Source: Methanobrevibacter millerae
GTDB lineage: Archaea; Methanobacteriota; Methanobacteria; Methanobacteriales; Methanobacteriaceae
Assembly (NCBI RefSeq): GCF_001477655.1
Contig: NZ_CP011266.1
Span: 2,464,001-2,528,000, forward strand
Length of the DNA stretch: 64,000 bases
Direction of reading: 5' to 3'
Shown here: positions 17,907-25,885 of the stretch, piece by piece
Layout: every line of letters starts with the position of its first letter
Numbering within the stretch: position 1 is the stretch's first letter
Translations under genes and position numbers: made by a program
The notes under the pieces: generated by a model
The model's input: only the letters and a program-made list of their open reading frames with translations
Database searches by the model: none
What the model was told of the DNA's origin: nothing

Positions 17907-19036
17907 AATTTCACAATTTTGCTAAATTTATTTTTTATGGAATTTTCATTCAATTTTTCTTTTAACTGATTATTTTCATCAGTTAACATATCAATTTGTT
18001 TTTTATATTCATTTGATAATGTTTTATAATGCTTGGATAAAATCTCATAACAAATTTTTTCATAATACAGGTCAAACTCTTTATAGTTTTCAGCCAGTAA
18101 AATTGATTTATGAAATGCTCTATCCTCATAATGCCAATTTTGACTATAAACAACCTCATTTAAAGAAAAATCATTATATTTATCCTTCATTTCCAAGAGA
18201 AACTGGTCTTTAAATTGAATATCCAATCTTAAATAAATGAATTTTAAATTTACAATAATAAACATTAACCATTCATTTTTTACTTCAATATAAATATTAG
18301 AATCAATCAATATCTGTTTTGTAGATTTTAATACATTAAAAATATCAAAAGAGCCTTCATCACCAATATTTGAAATAGATTCATCACGGATACGGTAAAA
18401 ATAAAGATATTTAGGTAAAACTGAAACTTTTTCAGCTTTTAAAAATACCTTATAAAAAAACTCCAAATCTTCATAATATGAACCATATAAGAATTTTGCA
18501 TCCAATTCTCTTAAAAACGAAGTTTTATAAAGTTTATTGAAAGGAGAATGAGATATCTTAAATAAAATATCTAAAACATTATTATAATTAAAGTTGGAAG
18601 TTATTAATGAATCGGGAATAATCTCCAGTTTAGAATTTTGACTTTCACTAATTTTTTTTGTATCTTCATCAAAAAATTTAAATTTAAACATTGTAATATC
18701 TGAATTAAAACCTTTAACATGATCATATAATAGTTCTAAAGCATTTTCTTCCAGCCAGTCATCAGAATCAACAAAAATGACATAATCCCCTTGAACATGT
18801 TCGATTCCAGTGTTACGTGCACCGCTTAATCCCTGATTTTCTTGATTGATTATTTTAAATCTAGAATCTGATACTGCATAACCTTCAAGAATGCCTAAGG
18901 ATAAATCTGTAGAACCATCATTGACACATATTACTTCAAAATCTTTGAATGTTTGATTGACAAGACTATCCAAACATTTTCTAAGATAATTTGCAACATT
19001 ATAAACCGGCAGAACTACTGAAATCTTTACATCCAT
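17903..19036 (-). CDS. Glycosyltransferase family 2
   Basis: This 377-residue protein starts MDVKISVVLPVYN at 19036. That ATG has GGGTG five bases upstream, whereas starts further upstream would run into rmlB without need. The GT2 signatures are CVNDGSTD near 37-44, GLSGARNTGIEHV and a DSDD motif at 90-93, followed by WLEENALELLYD. The C-terminal half has YYEDLEFFYKVFLKAEKV and a long helical region that ends in a coiled coil (residues about 330-365) and a basic tail. It directly follows rmlB in the operon, so it may use dTDP-rhamnose as donor, although sequence alone does not prove this. Confidence 0.84.
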   Translation of the reverse strand: MDVKISVVLPVYNVANYLRKCLDSLVNQTFKDFEVICVNDGSTDLSLGILEGYAVSDSRFKIINQENQGLSGARNTGIEHVQGDYVIFVDSDDWLEENALELLYDHVKGFNSDITMFKFKFFDEDTKKISESQNSKLEIIPDSLITSNFNYNNVLDILFKISHSPFNKLYKTSFLRELDAKFLYGSYYEDLEFFYKVFLKAEKVSVLPKYLYFYRIRDESISNIGDEGSFDIFNVLKSTKQILIDSNIYIEVKNEWLMFIIVNLKFIYLRLDIQFKDQFLLEMKDKYNDFSLNEVVYSQNWHYEDRAFHKSILLAENYKEFDLYYEKICYEILSKHYKTLSNEYKKQIDMLTDENNQLKEKLNENSIKNKFSKIVKL

Positions 19037-19047
19037 AATTACACCCA

Positions 19048-20055
19048 TTATCTGTTTCCATACATTTTTTCGTAGTATTGTTGGTATTGGCCGCTTTTGA
19101 CTTGGTTCATCCAATCCTGATTATCAAGATACCATTGAATTGTTTCTTTTATGCCTGTTTCAAAGGTGTATTTTGGTTCCCATCCAAGTTCGTTGCGTAT
19201 TTTATCCGCGTCTATTGCATATCTGCGGTCATGACCAAGACGGTCAGCAACATATTCAATCAATGATTCATCTTTTCCTAATGCTTCAAGAATCAGTTTG
19301 ACAATTTGAATGTTTTGCCTTTCGTTGTGACCACCGATGTTGTAGACTTCACCAAGCTTTCCTTCATGCAAAACAAGATCAATTGCCTGGCAGTGGTCAT
19401 ATACATGAAGCCAGTCACGAATGTTTTTACCATCACCATAAATAGGCAATTTCTTATTTTCAAGTGCATTGGAAATCATCAAAGGTATCAATTTTTCAGG
19501 AAACTGATAAGGACCGTAATTATTTGAACATCGTGTAATGTTGATTGGTAGGTCAAAAGTTTCAAAGTATGCTCTTGTAATTAAGTCTCCACCTGCTTTA
19601 GAAGCGGAATAAGGACTGTTAGGCTGTAACGGAGTAGTTTCACAAAAATAGCCTGTTTCGCCAAGTGTTCCGTAAACTTCATCTGTTGAAATCTGAATGT
19701 ATTTTTCAACACCACAATCTTTGGCAGCATTTAATAAAACCTGAGTGCCAAGCACATTAGACTTAATGAAAATTTCAGGATCAGTAATGCTTCTGTCAAC
19801 ATGACTTTCAGCGGCAAAATTAATAACAAAATCAGATTTGGAAACTAAATCATTCACCAGATCCTTATCACGAATATCACCCTTTACAAAAGTGTAATTA
19901 TCCATATCTTCAATATCTTTCAAGTTTTCTAAGTTACCACAGTAAGTCAATGCATCCAAATTAACAATATCATAATCAGAATACTTATCCAACATATATT
20001 TGACGAAATTACTTCCGATGAACCCTGCCCCACCAGTAATTAAAATAGTACTCAT
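19048..20055 (-). CDS. rfbB: dTDP-glucose 4,6-dehydratase
   Basis: This is the second step of dTDP-L-rhamnose synthesis: NAD-dependent conversion of dTDP-D-glucose to the 4-keto-6-deoxy sugar. The 335-residue protein is full length for the family. It has the Rossmann motif GGAGFIGSNF at residues 8-17, the catalytic TDE at 124-126 within STDEVYG, and YSASK with Tyr149 and Lys153. NNYGPYQFPEKLIPLMI and GDGKNIRDWLHVYDHC are also diagnostic of RmlB rather than other short-chain epimerases. It lies 12 bases after rmlC and is followed by a glycosyltransferase. The order on the minus strand is rmlA, rmlC, rmlB, a compact cluster. Confidence 0.96.
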   Translation of the reverse strand: MSTILITGGAGFIGSNFVKYMLDKYSDYDIVNLDALTYCGNLENLKDIEDMDNYTFVKGDIRDKDLVNDLVSKSDFVINFAAESHVDRSITDPEIFIKSNVLGTQVLLNAAKDCGVEKYIQISTDEVYGTLGETGYFCETTPLQPNSPYSASKAGGDLITRAYFETFDLPINITRCSNNYGPYQFPEKLIPLMISNALENKKLPIYGDGKNIRDWLHVYDHCQAIDLVLHEGKLGEVYNIGGHNERQNIQIVKLILEALGKDESLIEYVADRLGHDRRYAIDADKIRNELGWEPKYTFETGIKETIQWYLDNQDWMNQVKSGQYQQYYEKMYGNR

Positions 20056-20067
20056 AAATATTCCACC

Positions 20068-20625
20068 TTAATATTTGATTTGTGATTCAGCAAGCGTTGG
20101 CCATTTTTCATCCTTTTCAGAAAATATTAACTCATCAATTTCATCAATAGGCCAGTCAATACCAATATCTGGATCATTCCATATTATTCCGCCTTCATCT
20201 TCACCATGATAAAATTCAGTGCATTTGTATGCAAACTCTGCTTCATCAGATAAAACCACAAAACCATGAGCAAAGCAAGGAGGAATATACAATTGTTTCT
20301 TGTTTTCATCAGATAAAATAGCACCAAACCATTCACCATAAGTTGGAGAGTCAGCTCTTAAATCAACACCAACATCAAAGACTTCCCCTTTCAAAACCCT
20401 AACAAGTTTACCTTGAGGGTATTTTAACTGTAAATGGAGACCTCTAAGCACACCATTTGATGAAGAAGACTGATTATCCTGAACAAATGTCAAATCATAA
20501 CCTGCATCCTTAAAATCATTCTCATTATAAGTCTCCATAAAATAACCACGATTATCACCAAAAACCGCAGGCTCCACAATAAACATACCTTCAATATCAC
20601 ATTCTGTAAATTTAAATTGACCCAT
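20068..20625 (-). CDS. rfbC: dTDP-4-dehydrorhamnose 3,5-epimerase
   Basis: This enzyme makes the double epimerisation at C3 and C5 of the dTDP-4-keto-6-deoxyhexose, the third step to dTDP-L-rhamnose. The 185-residue cupin protein is full length. It contains GDNRGYFMETY near residue 23, FVQDNQSSSSNGVLRGLHLQ with the catalytic base histidine at residue 64, KLVRVLKGEVFDVGVDLR, and IPPCFAHGFVVLSDEAEFAYKC. The last block carries the catalytic tyrosine region. It sits 6 bases from rmlA and 12 from rmlB, so the three should be made together. Confidence 0.96.
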   Translation of the reverse strand: MGQFKFTECDIEGMFIVEPAVFGDNRGYFMETYNENDFKDAGYDLTFVQDNQSSSSNGVLRGLHLQLKYPQGKLVRVLKGEVFDVGVDLRADSPTYGEWFGAILSDENKKQLYIPPCFAHGFVVLSDEAEFAYKCTEFYHGEDEGGIIWNDPDIGIDWPIDEIDELIFSEKDEKWPTLAESQIKY

Positions 20626-20631
20626 AATTAA

Positions 20632-21498
20632 TCACCTCTTCGCTAAATTAAATAAATATTGTCCATAATCAGTTTTTTTAAGCTCTTCAGCTGTTTTAAG
20701 TAATTGTTCTTTTGAAATATAACCTTTAAGATATGCAATTTCTTCAAGACAAGCAATATACAAACTTTGTCTTTTTTGAACCGTTTCAATAAAATTAGCG
20801 GCTTCTAAAAGACCTGTATGAGTTCCAGTATCCAGCCAAGCCATTCCACGACCTAAAAGCTCTACTTTAAGTTTTCCACGATTTAAATACTCTTCGTTAA
20901 CTGATGTGATTTCAACTTCTCCTCTTTCAGAAGGCTTAACATTTTTTGCGATTTCAATTACATCATTATCATAGAAGTATAATCCTGGTACGATATAATT
21001 TGATTTAGGATGTTCAGGTTTTTCTTCAACAGATAAAACATTCCAATCATCATCAAACTCAACAACACCAAAAGCCTCAGGATTATTAGTATAATAACCA
21101 AAAATAACTGCTCCATCCTCAAGATTAGTTGCACGCTCTAAAATTTCAGTAAACCTATGGCCATGGAAAATGTTATCCCCTAAAATCAAAGCAACATTAT
21201 CATCACCAATAAAATCCTCACCAACAATAAAAGCTTCAGCAAGACCATTAGGATGCTCTTGAACAGCATACTCAAAACTAATACCCAATGAAGAGCCATC
21301 ACCCAACAAATCCTTATACATAGGCAAATCACGAGGAGTGGAAATAATCAAAATCTCCTTAATTCCAGCAAGCATAAGAACAGAAATCGGATAATAAATC
21401 ATAGGTTTATCATATAATGGTAATAACTGCTTAGAAACAGCCTTAGTAATAGGATACAAACGAGTTCCAGAACCACCAGCAAGTACAATACCTTTCAT
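20632..21498 (-). CDS. rfbA: Glucose-1-phosphate thymidylyltransferase
   Basis: This enzyme activates glucose-1-phosphate with dTTP to give dTDP-glucose, the entry to the rhamnose pathway. The 288-residue protein starts [16 protein letters not shown], the conserved nucleotide-binding loop, so I use the ATG at 21498 rather than a GTG nine bases earlier. Other family marks are [15 protein letters not shown], the metal-binding aspartate in [31 protein letters not shown], and [18 protein letters not shown]. An AT-rich gap of about 145 bases separates it from the ABC ATPase gene, so a separate promoter for rmlACB is possible. Confidence 0.96.
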   Translation of the reverse strand: MKGIVLAGGSGTRLYPITKAVSKQLLPLYDKPMIYYPISVLMLAGIKEILIISTPRDLPMYKDLLGDGSSLGISFEYAVQEHPNGLAEAFIVGEDFIGDDNVALILGDNIFHGHRFTEILERATNLEDGAVIFGYYTNNPEAFGVVEFDDDWNVLSVEEKPEHPKSNYIVPGLYFYDNDVIEIAKNVKPSERGEVEITSVNEEYLNRGKLKVELLGRGMAWLDTGTHTGLLEAANFIETVQKRQSLYIACLEEIAYLKGYISKEQLLKTAEELKKTDYGQYLFNLAKR

Positions 21499-21642
21499 AA
21501 AAATCACTTTAATATTTAAATATGATTAATATTTTATAACTAATAATTAATTAAAATAACTATTTGAAAAAATAAAATATTAAAAAATTAAATTATGAAA
21601 TTAAAATTCATCTTAATAAATAATAAAAAAAGTTTTAAAGAA

Positions 21643-23412
21643 TTATTGTAATTGTAAACCACTTAATTCTTCTTCAGATGCTTTTTTAGCTGCTTCAATG
21701 TAAGCATCACAAACATAATCAACATCCCCATCCATTACAAGTTTACCATGATCAAGCCAAATAGCACGAGTACATAATTCACGAATATTATCAGTTGCAT
21801 GAGATACAAGTAGTACTGTTACACCAGACCCCATCATTGATTTAAGTTTATCTCCACTTTTTTTCTGGAATTTTACATCTCCCACCGATAATACTTCATC
21901 CAATATTAAAACATCGGGTTCTACTATGGTTGCAACTGAAAAACCTAATTTTGCTACCATACCTGAAGAGTAATTTTTAATTGGAATATCTATGAAATCC
22001 TCCAATTCTGAAAATTCCAAGATTTCTTCATATTTACTTTCTAAAAACTCTCTTGAATAACCTAAAATAGCACCATTTAAAAATACATTTTCACGACCAC
22101 TATAATTATGATCAAATCCCGCACCTAACTCAAGTAGAGGAGCAATAGTACCATAAGTATGAATTTCACCAGAAGTTGGTTTTAAAACACCAGATAATAT
22201 TTTTAATATAGTACTTTTACCAGCACCATTAAAACCAATAATACCAACCCGTTCACCCTTATGAACAGAAAAAGAAACATTATCAAGAGCTTTAAATTTA
22301 TTTTTAGGTTTTAATTCTCTTTTAACCCATTTAATACAATATTCTTTAAGATTATCCACTTTTTCTTGAGGTTTTTTGAATTCCATTGATACATTATCAA
22401 CATCTATAACAATATCCTGATTCATTAACTGATAGTATTCATCATCCCCCAGTTCTGAACCCCAAACATTAGTTGTTTCATCAAATAAGTTAGGAGGGCT
22501 GTCAAAATCTTTGTCATGAACTTCAACATAAAAATTAGGAGTAACACCAAAGTTTTCATTATACCCCGACAATGCCTTTAAACCTTCGCTAGTGCATTTT
22601 AAAACTAACCTAATAGCTGCTGAACCTTTTCCTCGCACAGATGGATGCCAAATTAATGTTTTTTCATCAAATTCATCTTCATACAACTCTTCATCAACAT
22701 CATCATCTGTTAATTTATTAATTTTAGATGCTTTGAAATAATATCTTAAGATTTCAAGGCCTTCAGGAATATTAATTTTAACTTCTTGACGTTTTGTTGA
22801 TACCCCATTGACATTTCTAAAGTAAAGAGAATACCTGAATTCATCTCCAACAGCTAATTGAATAGGTTCTTCTTCAGTCGGGAAATAAGTATTGGTTTCA
22901 CCTGAAGTCAATAAATATCTTTTAATATCAAAAACCAACCTTACACGTACAAAATCAAAGAATAATAAACCACCATTTTTGTTTATATTTTCAGGAAATT
23001 CAAATTTGATTTGAAAATCATCCCCTTTAACATCCTCCCCCAAAACTTCTTCTAAAGGAATTGTAACACTACGGTCTGCAGGGTAAATATCAGCATTAAT
23101 AAAAGAATAAATTTCAAATTCTTTTTCACCAATCATAAGTGTAATTAATGGAGGTTCTATTTCTATTGGTCTTTGAGAAGATTCCTTGTGAAAATCATGC
23201 TCAATAACAACTTCAGAAACTCTAGCATCATCAGGAATATTAAAATTAAAATCACTTATTGTAAATACCCCAGGTTTTTGTCCAGGAGATACATATGTAG
23301 ATGCAACATCATCCCAATCATCAAGCATTATATTATCTAAATTTTCCCATTTGGACTTTTCATCGTCTTCCTTTTGAGAAATTCTTTTTGGATATCTTAA
23401 TTGAATAGTCAT
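21643..23412 (-). CDS. Polysaccharide ABC exporter ATPase with large N-terminal beta extension
   Basis: The 589-residue protein carries the ATPase domain at its C-terminal end: about residues 345-589 with Walker A GFNGAGKST near 390, PTSGEIHTYGTIAPLLELGAGFD, signature YSSGMVAKLGFS near 480 and Walker B VLILDEVLSVGD near 500. These match the TagH/Wzt/RfbE type that powers export of lipid-linked polysaccharide. Wzt proteins normally have the glycan-binding domain after the ATPase. Here about 345 residues lie in front, seemingly two beta-sandwich units (FNIPDDARVSEVVIEHDF near 70-90; FRNVNGVSTKRQEVKINIP near 205). A strong AAGGAGAT ribosome binding site precedes the ATG. It lies 12 bases after its permease. 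Confidence 0.9.
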   Translation of the reverse strand: MTIQLRYPKRISQKEDDEKSKWENLDNIMLDDWDDVASTYVSPGQKPGVFTISDFNFNIPDDARVSEVVIEHDFHKESSQRPIEIEPPLITLMIGEKEFEIYSFINADIYPADRSVTIPLEEVLGEDVKGDDFQIKFEFPENINKNGGLLFFDFVRVRLVFDIKRYLLTSGETNTYFPTEEEPIQLAVGDEFRYSLYFRNVNGVSTKRQEVKINIPEGLEILRYYFKASKINKLTDDDVDEELYEDEFDEKTLIWHPSVRGKGSAAIRLVLKCTSEGLKALSGYNENFGVTPNFYVEVHDKDFDSPPNLFDETTNVWGSELGDDEYYQLMNQDIVIDVDNVSMEFKKPQEKVDNLKEYCIKWVKRELKPKNKFKALDNVSFSVHKGERVGIIGFNGAGKSTILKILSGVLKPTSGEIHTYGTIAPLLELGAGFDHNYSGRENVFLNGAILGYSREFLESKYEEILEFSELEDFIDIPIKNYSSGMVAKLGFSVATIVEPDVLILDEVLSVGDVKFQKKSGDKLKSMMGSGVTVLLVSHATDNIRELCTRAIWLDHGKLVMDGDVDYVCDAYIEAAKKASEEELSGLQLQ

Positions 23413-23424
23413 CTTTTTATCTCC

Positions 23425-24210
23425 TTAAATATTAAGTATAAATTCATCTTGGTATTTTTTAAATAAAAATATTCCAATAACAAGTGCAATAATGGATGTA
23501 ATTATTAAATAAATGAAAAATTTCATTTCGGGAAAAGTACCTGCCAAAACTATATCTCTGAAACATTTTACTCCAGCATATAACGGATTTATTTTAAATA
23601 ATATCAGATATTGCTCAGGAATCATTTCAATAGGATAGAATAATGGAGTCATAAATGACAATAGCATTATCAAAACACCGTACAAATATTTAATATCTGT
23701 AAAAAATGTTGTAGCAGTAGCCAAAATCAAACCAACACCCATTGTTAATAACAATAAGAAAAACAATGGAATCGGTGAGTAAAGAAGTGACCAGTAAAAT
23801 GGTGCACCTGTTGCAACCATCACAGCGACAAGCACTATAAGAGATATTAAAAAGTTTATAAATTCCGAACATACAATTCCTACTGCAAACATATATTTTG
23901 GAACATAAATTTTTTTAATAATTTCTGAATTACCTTTAATTGAATCCATTGCTCCAGTAGTTGCATTGGCAAATAAATCAAAAACCAATTTACCACTCAA
24001 TAAATAAACTGGGAAATTAGGAATTGATCCACCGAAAAATTGTGAAAACACCATAGTTAAAACAATCATAGATAATAATGGATTAAAAAAACTCCAAAAC
24101 AAACCTAAAGTAGAATCCTTATATTTTCCGCTAATATCCCTTTTAATTAATTCTGTAAGTAAAAATGAATACTTATTAAAATTTCTTAAGTGCTTATTTC
24201 TTTCAAACAT
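23425..24210 (-). CDS. ABC-2 type polysaccharide export permease (TagG/Wzm family)
   Basis: This 261-residue integral membrane protein has about six membrane helices and the hallmarks of the O-antigen/teichoic acid permease group: an amphipathic N-terminus LITELIKRDISGKYKDSTLGLFWSF cut into the typical KRDIxxxYKxSxLGxxW pattern, NPLLSMIVLTMVF, then FTDIKYLYGVLIMLLSFMTPLFYP and INPLYAGVKCFRDIV. It should pair with the ATPase encoded 12 bases downstream to move the finished glycan across the cytoplasmic membrane. The gene starts 86 bases after barstar, with an AT-rich gap that may hold an extra promoter. Confidence 0.93.
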   Translation of the reverse strand: MFERNKHLRNFNKYSFLLTELIKRDISGKYKDSTLGLFWSFFNPLLSMIVLTMVFSQFFGGSIPNFPVYLLSGKLVFDLFANATTGAMDSIKGNSEIIKKIYVPKYMFAVGIVCSEFINFLISLIVLVAVMVATGAPFYWSLLYSPIPLFFLLLLTMGVGLILATATTFFTDIKYLYGVLIMLLSFMTPLFYPIEMIPEQYLILFKINPLYAGVKCFRDIVLAGTFPEMKFFIYLIITSIIALVIGIFLFKKYQDEFILNI

Positions 24211-24295
24211 TAAAAATCTAACTCACATATTTATATTAAATTTATAATAAGTTAATTTATTATAATTTTATGAAATATAATATAAAAAACTTACT

Positions 24296-24532
24296 TTAAA
24301 CGAATTTTATTATTAAATTCTCATTATCATTATTTGCATCATCAAAAGTATCTAAAATGCATTCTTTTACATCAACAACATTAATGATATGAATTTCACA
24401 ATTCAAATCACATAAACAATCATAAAGTGCATCTAAATTTTCACCATAATAATCTGGAAAATCTAAAGCTTTTTTTATATATTTATGACCATCACGAGCT
24501 ATTAATTTTCCATCAAGTTCATAAACGTTCAA
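24296..24532 (-). CDS. Barstar-family ribonuclease inhibitor (immunity protein)
   Basis: The 78-residue protein has the barstar core YYGENLDALYDCL at residues 28-40. In barstar this helix plugs the barnase active site with two aspartates (Asp35 and Asp39), which correspond here to Asp34 and Asp38. The opening MNVYELDGKLIARDG matches the first beta strand and loop. The start is a TTG at 24532, 4 bases after the stop of the barnase-like gene. The ribosome binding site GAGGT lies in the last codons of that gene, seven bases upstream of the TTG, so translation of inhibitor and nuclease is likely coupled. It has no export signal, as expected for a protein that protects the producing cytoplasm. Confidence 0.88.
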   Translation of the reverse strand: MNVYELDGKLIARDGHKYIKKALDFPDYYGENLDALYDCLCDLNCEIHIINVVDVKECILDTFDDANNDNENLIIKFV

Positions 24533-24535
24533 TTT

Positions 24536-24961
24536 TTATACCTCTTTAAATGTTTTATAATGGTCAGATGTATAATACACTTGAAATGTATCACTATTAT
24601 AAATTATTCTTTCAGGTCCTCTTGAAGTACCATTTGCATTAATATCACATTCAATGTATTTAGCCGAAGTTTTAGGAAGTACATCTTCCCTATTACCAAA
24701 TACATCACCGCCAATACTTTTACCCGGAGCATATTTATTTAAAGGACCTCCAGACCATCCTAAATCCCTAGCTTGATTTTTTGTAATATAATTACTAGGT
24801 AATTTATGAAATTCTTTAATATATGCTGCCACTTCATCAACAGTACAATATTGGCCATCTTCCACTACCTTAACATCTTTTTGAGCAAAAGATCCTGATA
24901 AGAAAAGGCCTCCCAATAATGCTATAATTGCAAAAACAATTATTAACATCCTTTTATCCAT
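24536..24961 (-). CDS. Secreted barnase-type ribonuclease
   Basis: The 141-residue protein aligns with barnase from about residue 41 to the end. Shared blocks include KLPSNYITKNQARDLGW, APGKSIGGDVFGNRE and SDHYKTF. Counterparts of the catalytic and substrate-binding residues are all present: Lys61 (barnase Lys27), Arg91 (Arg59), Glu104 (Glu73, general base), Arg114 and Arg118 (Arg83 and Arg87) and His134 (His102, general acid). The N-terminus MDKRMLIIVFAIIALLGG is a signal peptide or membrane anchor, so it is exported or surface-tethered. It starts 9 bases after rmlD with AGGTGG as ribosome binding site and is followed by its barstar inhibitor. It should cleave single-stranded RNA, probably of competitors. 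Confidence 0.92.
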   Translation of the reverse strand: MDKRMLIIVFAIIALLGGLFLSGSFAQKDVKVVEDGQYCTVDEVAAYIKEFHKLPSNYITKNQARDLGWSGGPLNKYAPGKSIGGDVFGNREDVLPKTSAKYIECDINANGTSRGPERIIYNSDTFQVYYTSDHYKTFKEV

Positions 24962-24970
24962 TTAATCCAC

Positions 24971-25810
24971 CTACTTTATGATATCAATATATTCTTTAAT
25001 AGCTTCTTTATAACTTCTTAAAGGTTTAAATCCATTATCAATCCATTTTTTATTATTTAAAACAGAATAAGAAGGTCTTGGAGCAGGTCTTGCAAATTCA
25101 GATGCAGTGACTGGAGTAACCTTAACATCAACATCTGCAATTTCAAAAATATATTTTGCAAAGTCAAACCAGGAACAACTGTCAGAATTAGTCAAATGAT
25201 AAATCCCGTAATATTCTGTTTCAATTAATTTGGCAATGGCTTTTGCCAAATCCAAAGTATATGTAGGACAACCAACTTCATCCGTAACAACAGTTATTTC
25301 AGGATGAATTTTAGCTAATTCCAACATTGTTTTAGGAAAATTACCCCCATTTACTCCATATAACCAAGCAGTCCTTATGATAAAGAAATTATCTATTGTT
25401 TCTTGAATTCCAATTTCACCTTCAAGTTTACTTTTTCCATAAACACTGATTGGATCAATTTCATCGTCTTCAACCCAAGGCCTTGTATTTTTACCATTAA
25501 ATACATAATCCGTGCTCACATGAACAAGAGGACAATTTACTTCCTTACATCCCAAAGCCAAATTTTTTGGACCTTCACCATTAACGGCAAATGCCAAATC
25601 AACATTTTCTTCACAGCCATCAACATTAGTATAAGCGGCAGAATTAATTACAACATCAGGATTTTTTTCCTTAATAAATGAAATAACATGTTCTTTATTA
25701 GTTATATCCAATGATGAAGAAGTAGTTAATATCAATTCATGTTTAGCATCTAAAACTTCTATTAAATCATGCCCCAACATACCATTAGAACCAGTAATTA
25801 AAATCTTCAT
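24971..25810 (-). CDS. rfbD: dTDP-4-dehydrorhamnose reductase
   Basis: This is the last step of dTDP-L-rhamnose synthesis, NADPH-dependent reduction of the 4-keto group. The 279-residue protein starts MKILITGSNGMLG with the GxxGxxG cofactor loop at residues 7-13. STDYVFNG, the YGKSK motif containing the catalytic tyrosine and lysine, and RTAWLYG are the RmlD hallmarks. I use the ATG at 25810 because GGGGAT lies just upstream; a start further upstream would have no ribosome binding site. It is the first gene of the minus-strand run and is separated from rmlACB by barnase, barstar and the ABC exporter, an unusual split of the four rhamnose genes. Confidence 0.94.
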   Translation of the reverse strand: MKILITGSNGMLGHDLIEVLDAKHELILTTSSSLDITNKEHVISFIKEKNPDVVINSAAYTNVDGCEENVDLAFAVNGEGPKNLALGCKEVNCPLVHVSTDYVFNGKNTRPWVEDDEIDPISVYGKSKLEGEIGIQETIDNFFIIRTAWLYGVNGGNFPKTMLELAKIHPEITVVTDEVGCPTYTLDLAKAIAKLIETEYYGIYHLTNSDSCSWFDFAKYIFEIADVDVKVTPVTASEFARPAPRPSYSVLNNKKWIDNGFKPLRSYKEAIKEYIDIIK

Positions 25811-25885
25811 TTTTATCCCCAAAAATTTTATTATATAAATTAAATATATCAATATTAATATTTAAAATTTCAAGGGGTGTTTAAT
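25811..25885. promoter_or_regulatory. Divergent promoter region, rmlD and wecC
   Basis: The 75-base gap between the two divergent starts is almost wholly A and T. It contains a TTATATAA core near 25830-25840 and TATTTAAAA near 25859-25867, which could serve as TATA boxes for the minus and plus strand respectively. Ribosome binding sites GGGGAT (for rmlD) and AAGGGGTG (for wecC) lie at the two edges. No repeated operator was found. Confidence 0.45.

Noticed and set aside
21499-21642. A terminator hairpin between the ABC ATPase gene and rmlA
   Set aside because: Only a weak ATGAA/TTCAT pairing was seen in a very AT-rich stretch, so no terminator was called.
24536-24961. A fungal T1/U2-type or colicin-type RNase rather than barnase
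   Set aside because: The order and spacing of Lys, Arg, Glu, two Arg and His, and the APGKSIGG and NYITK blocks, are those of barnase itself, and the neighbour is a barstar.
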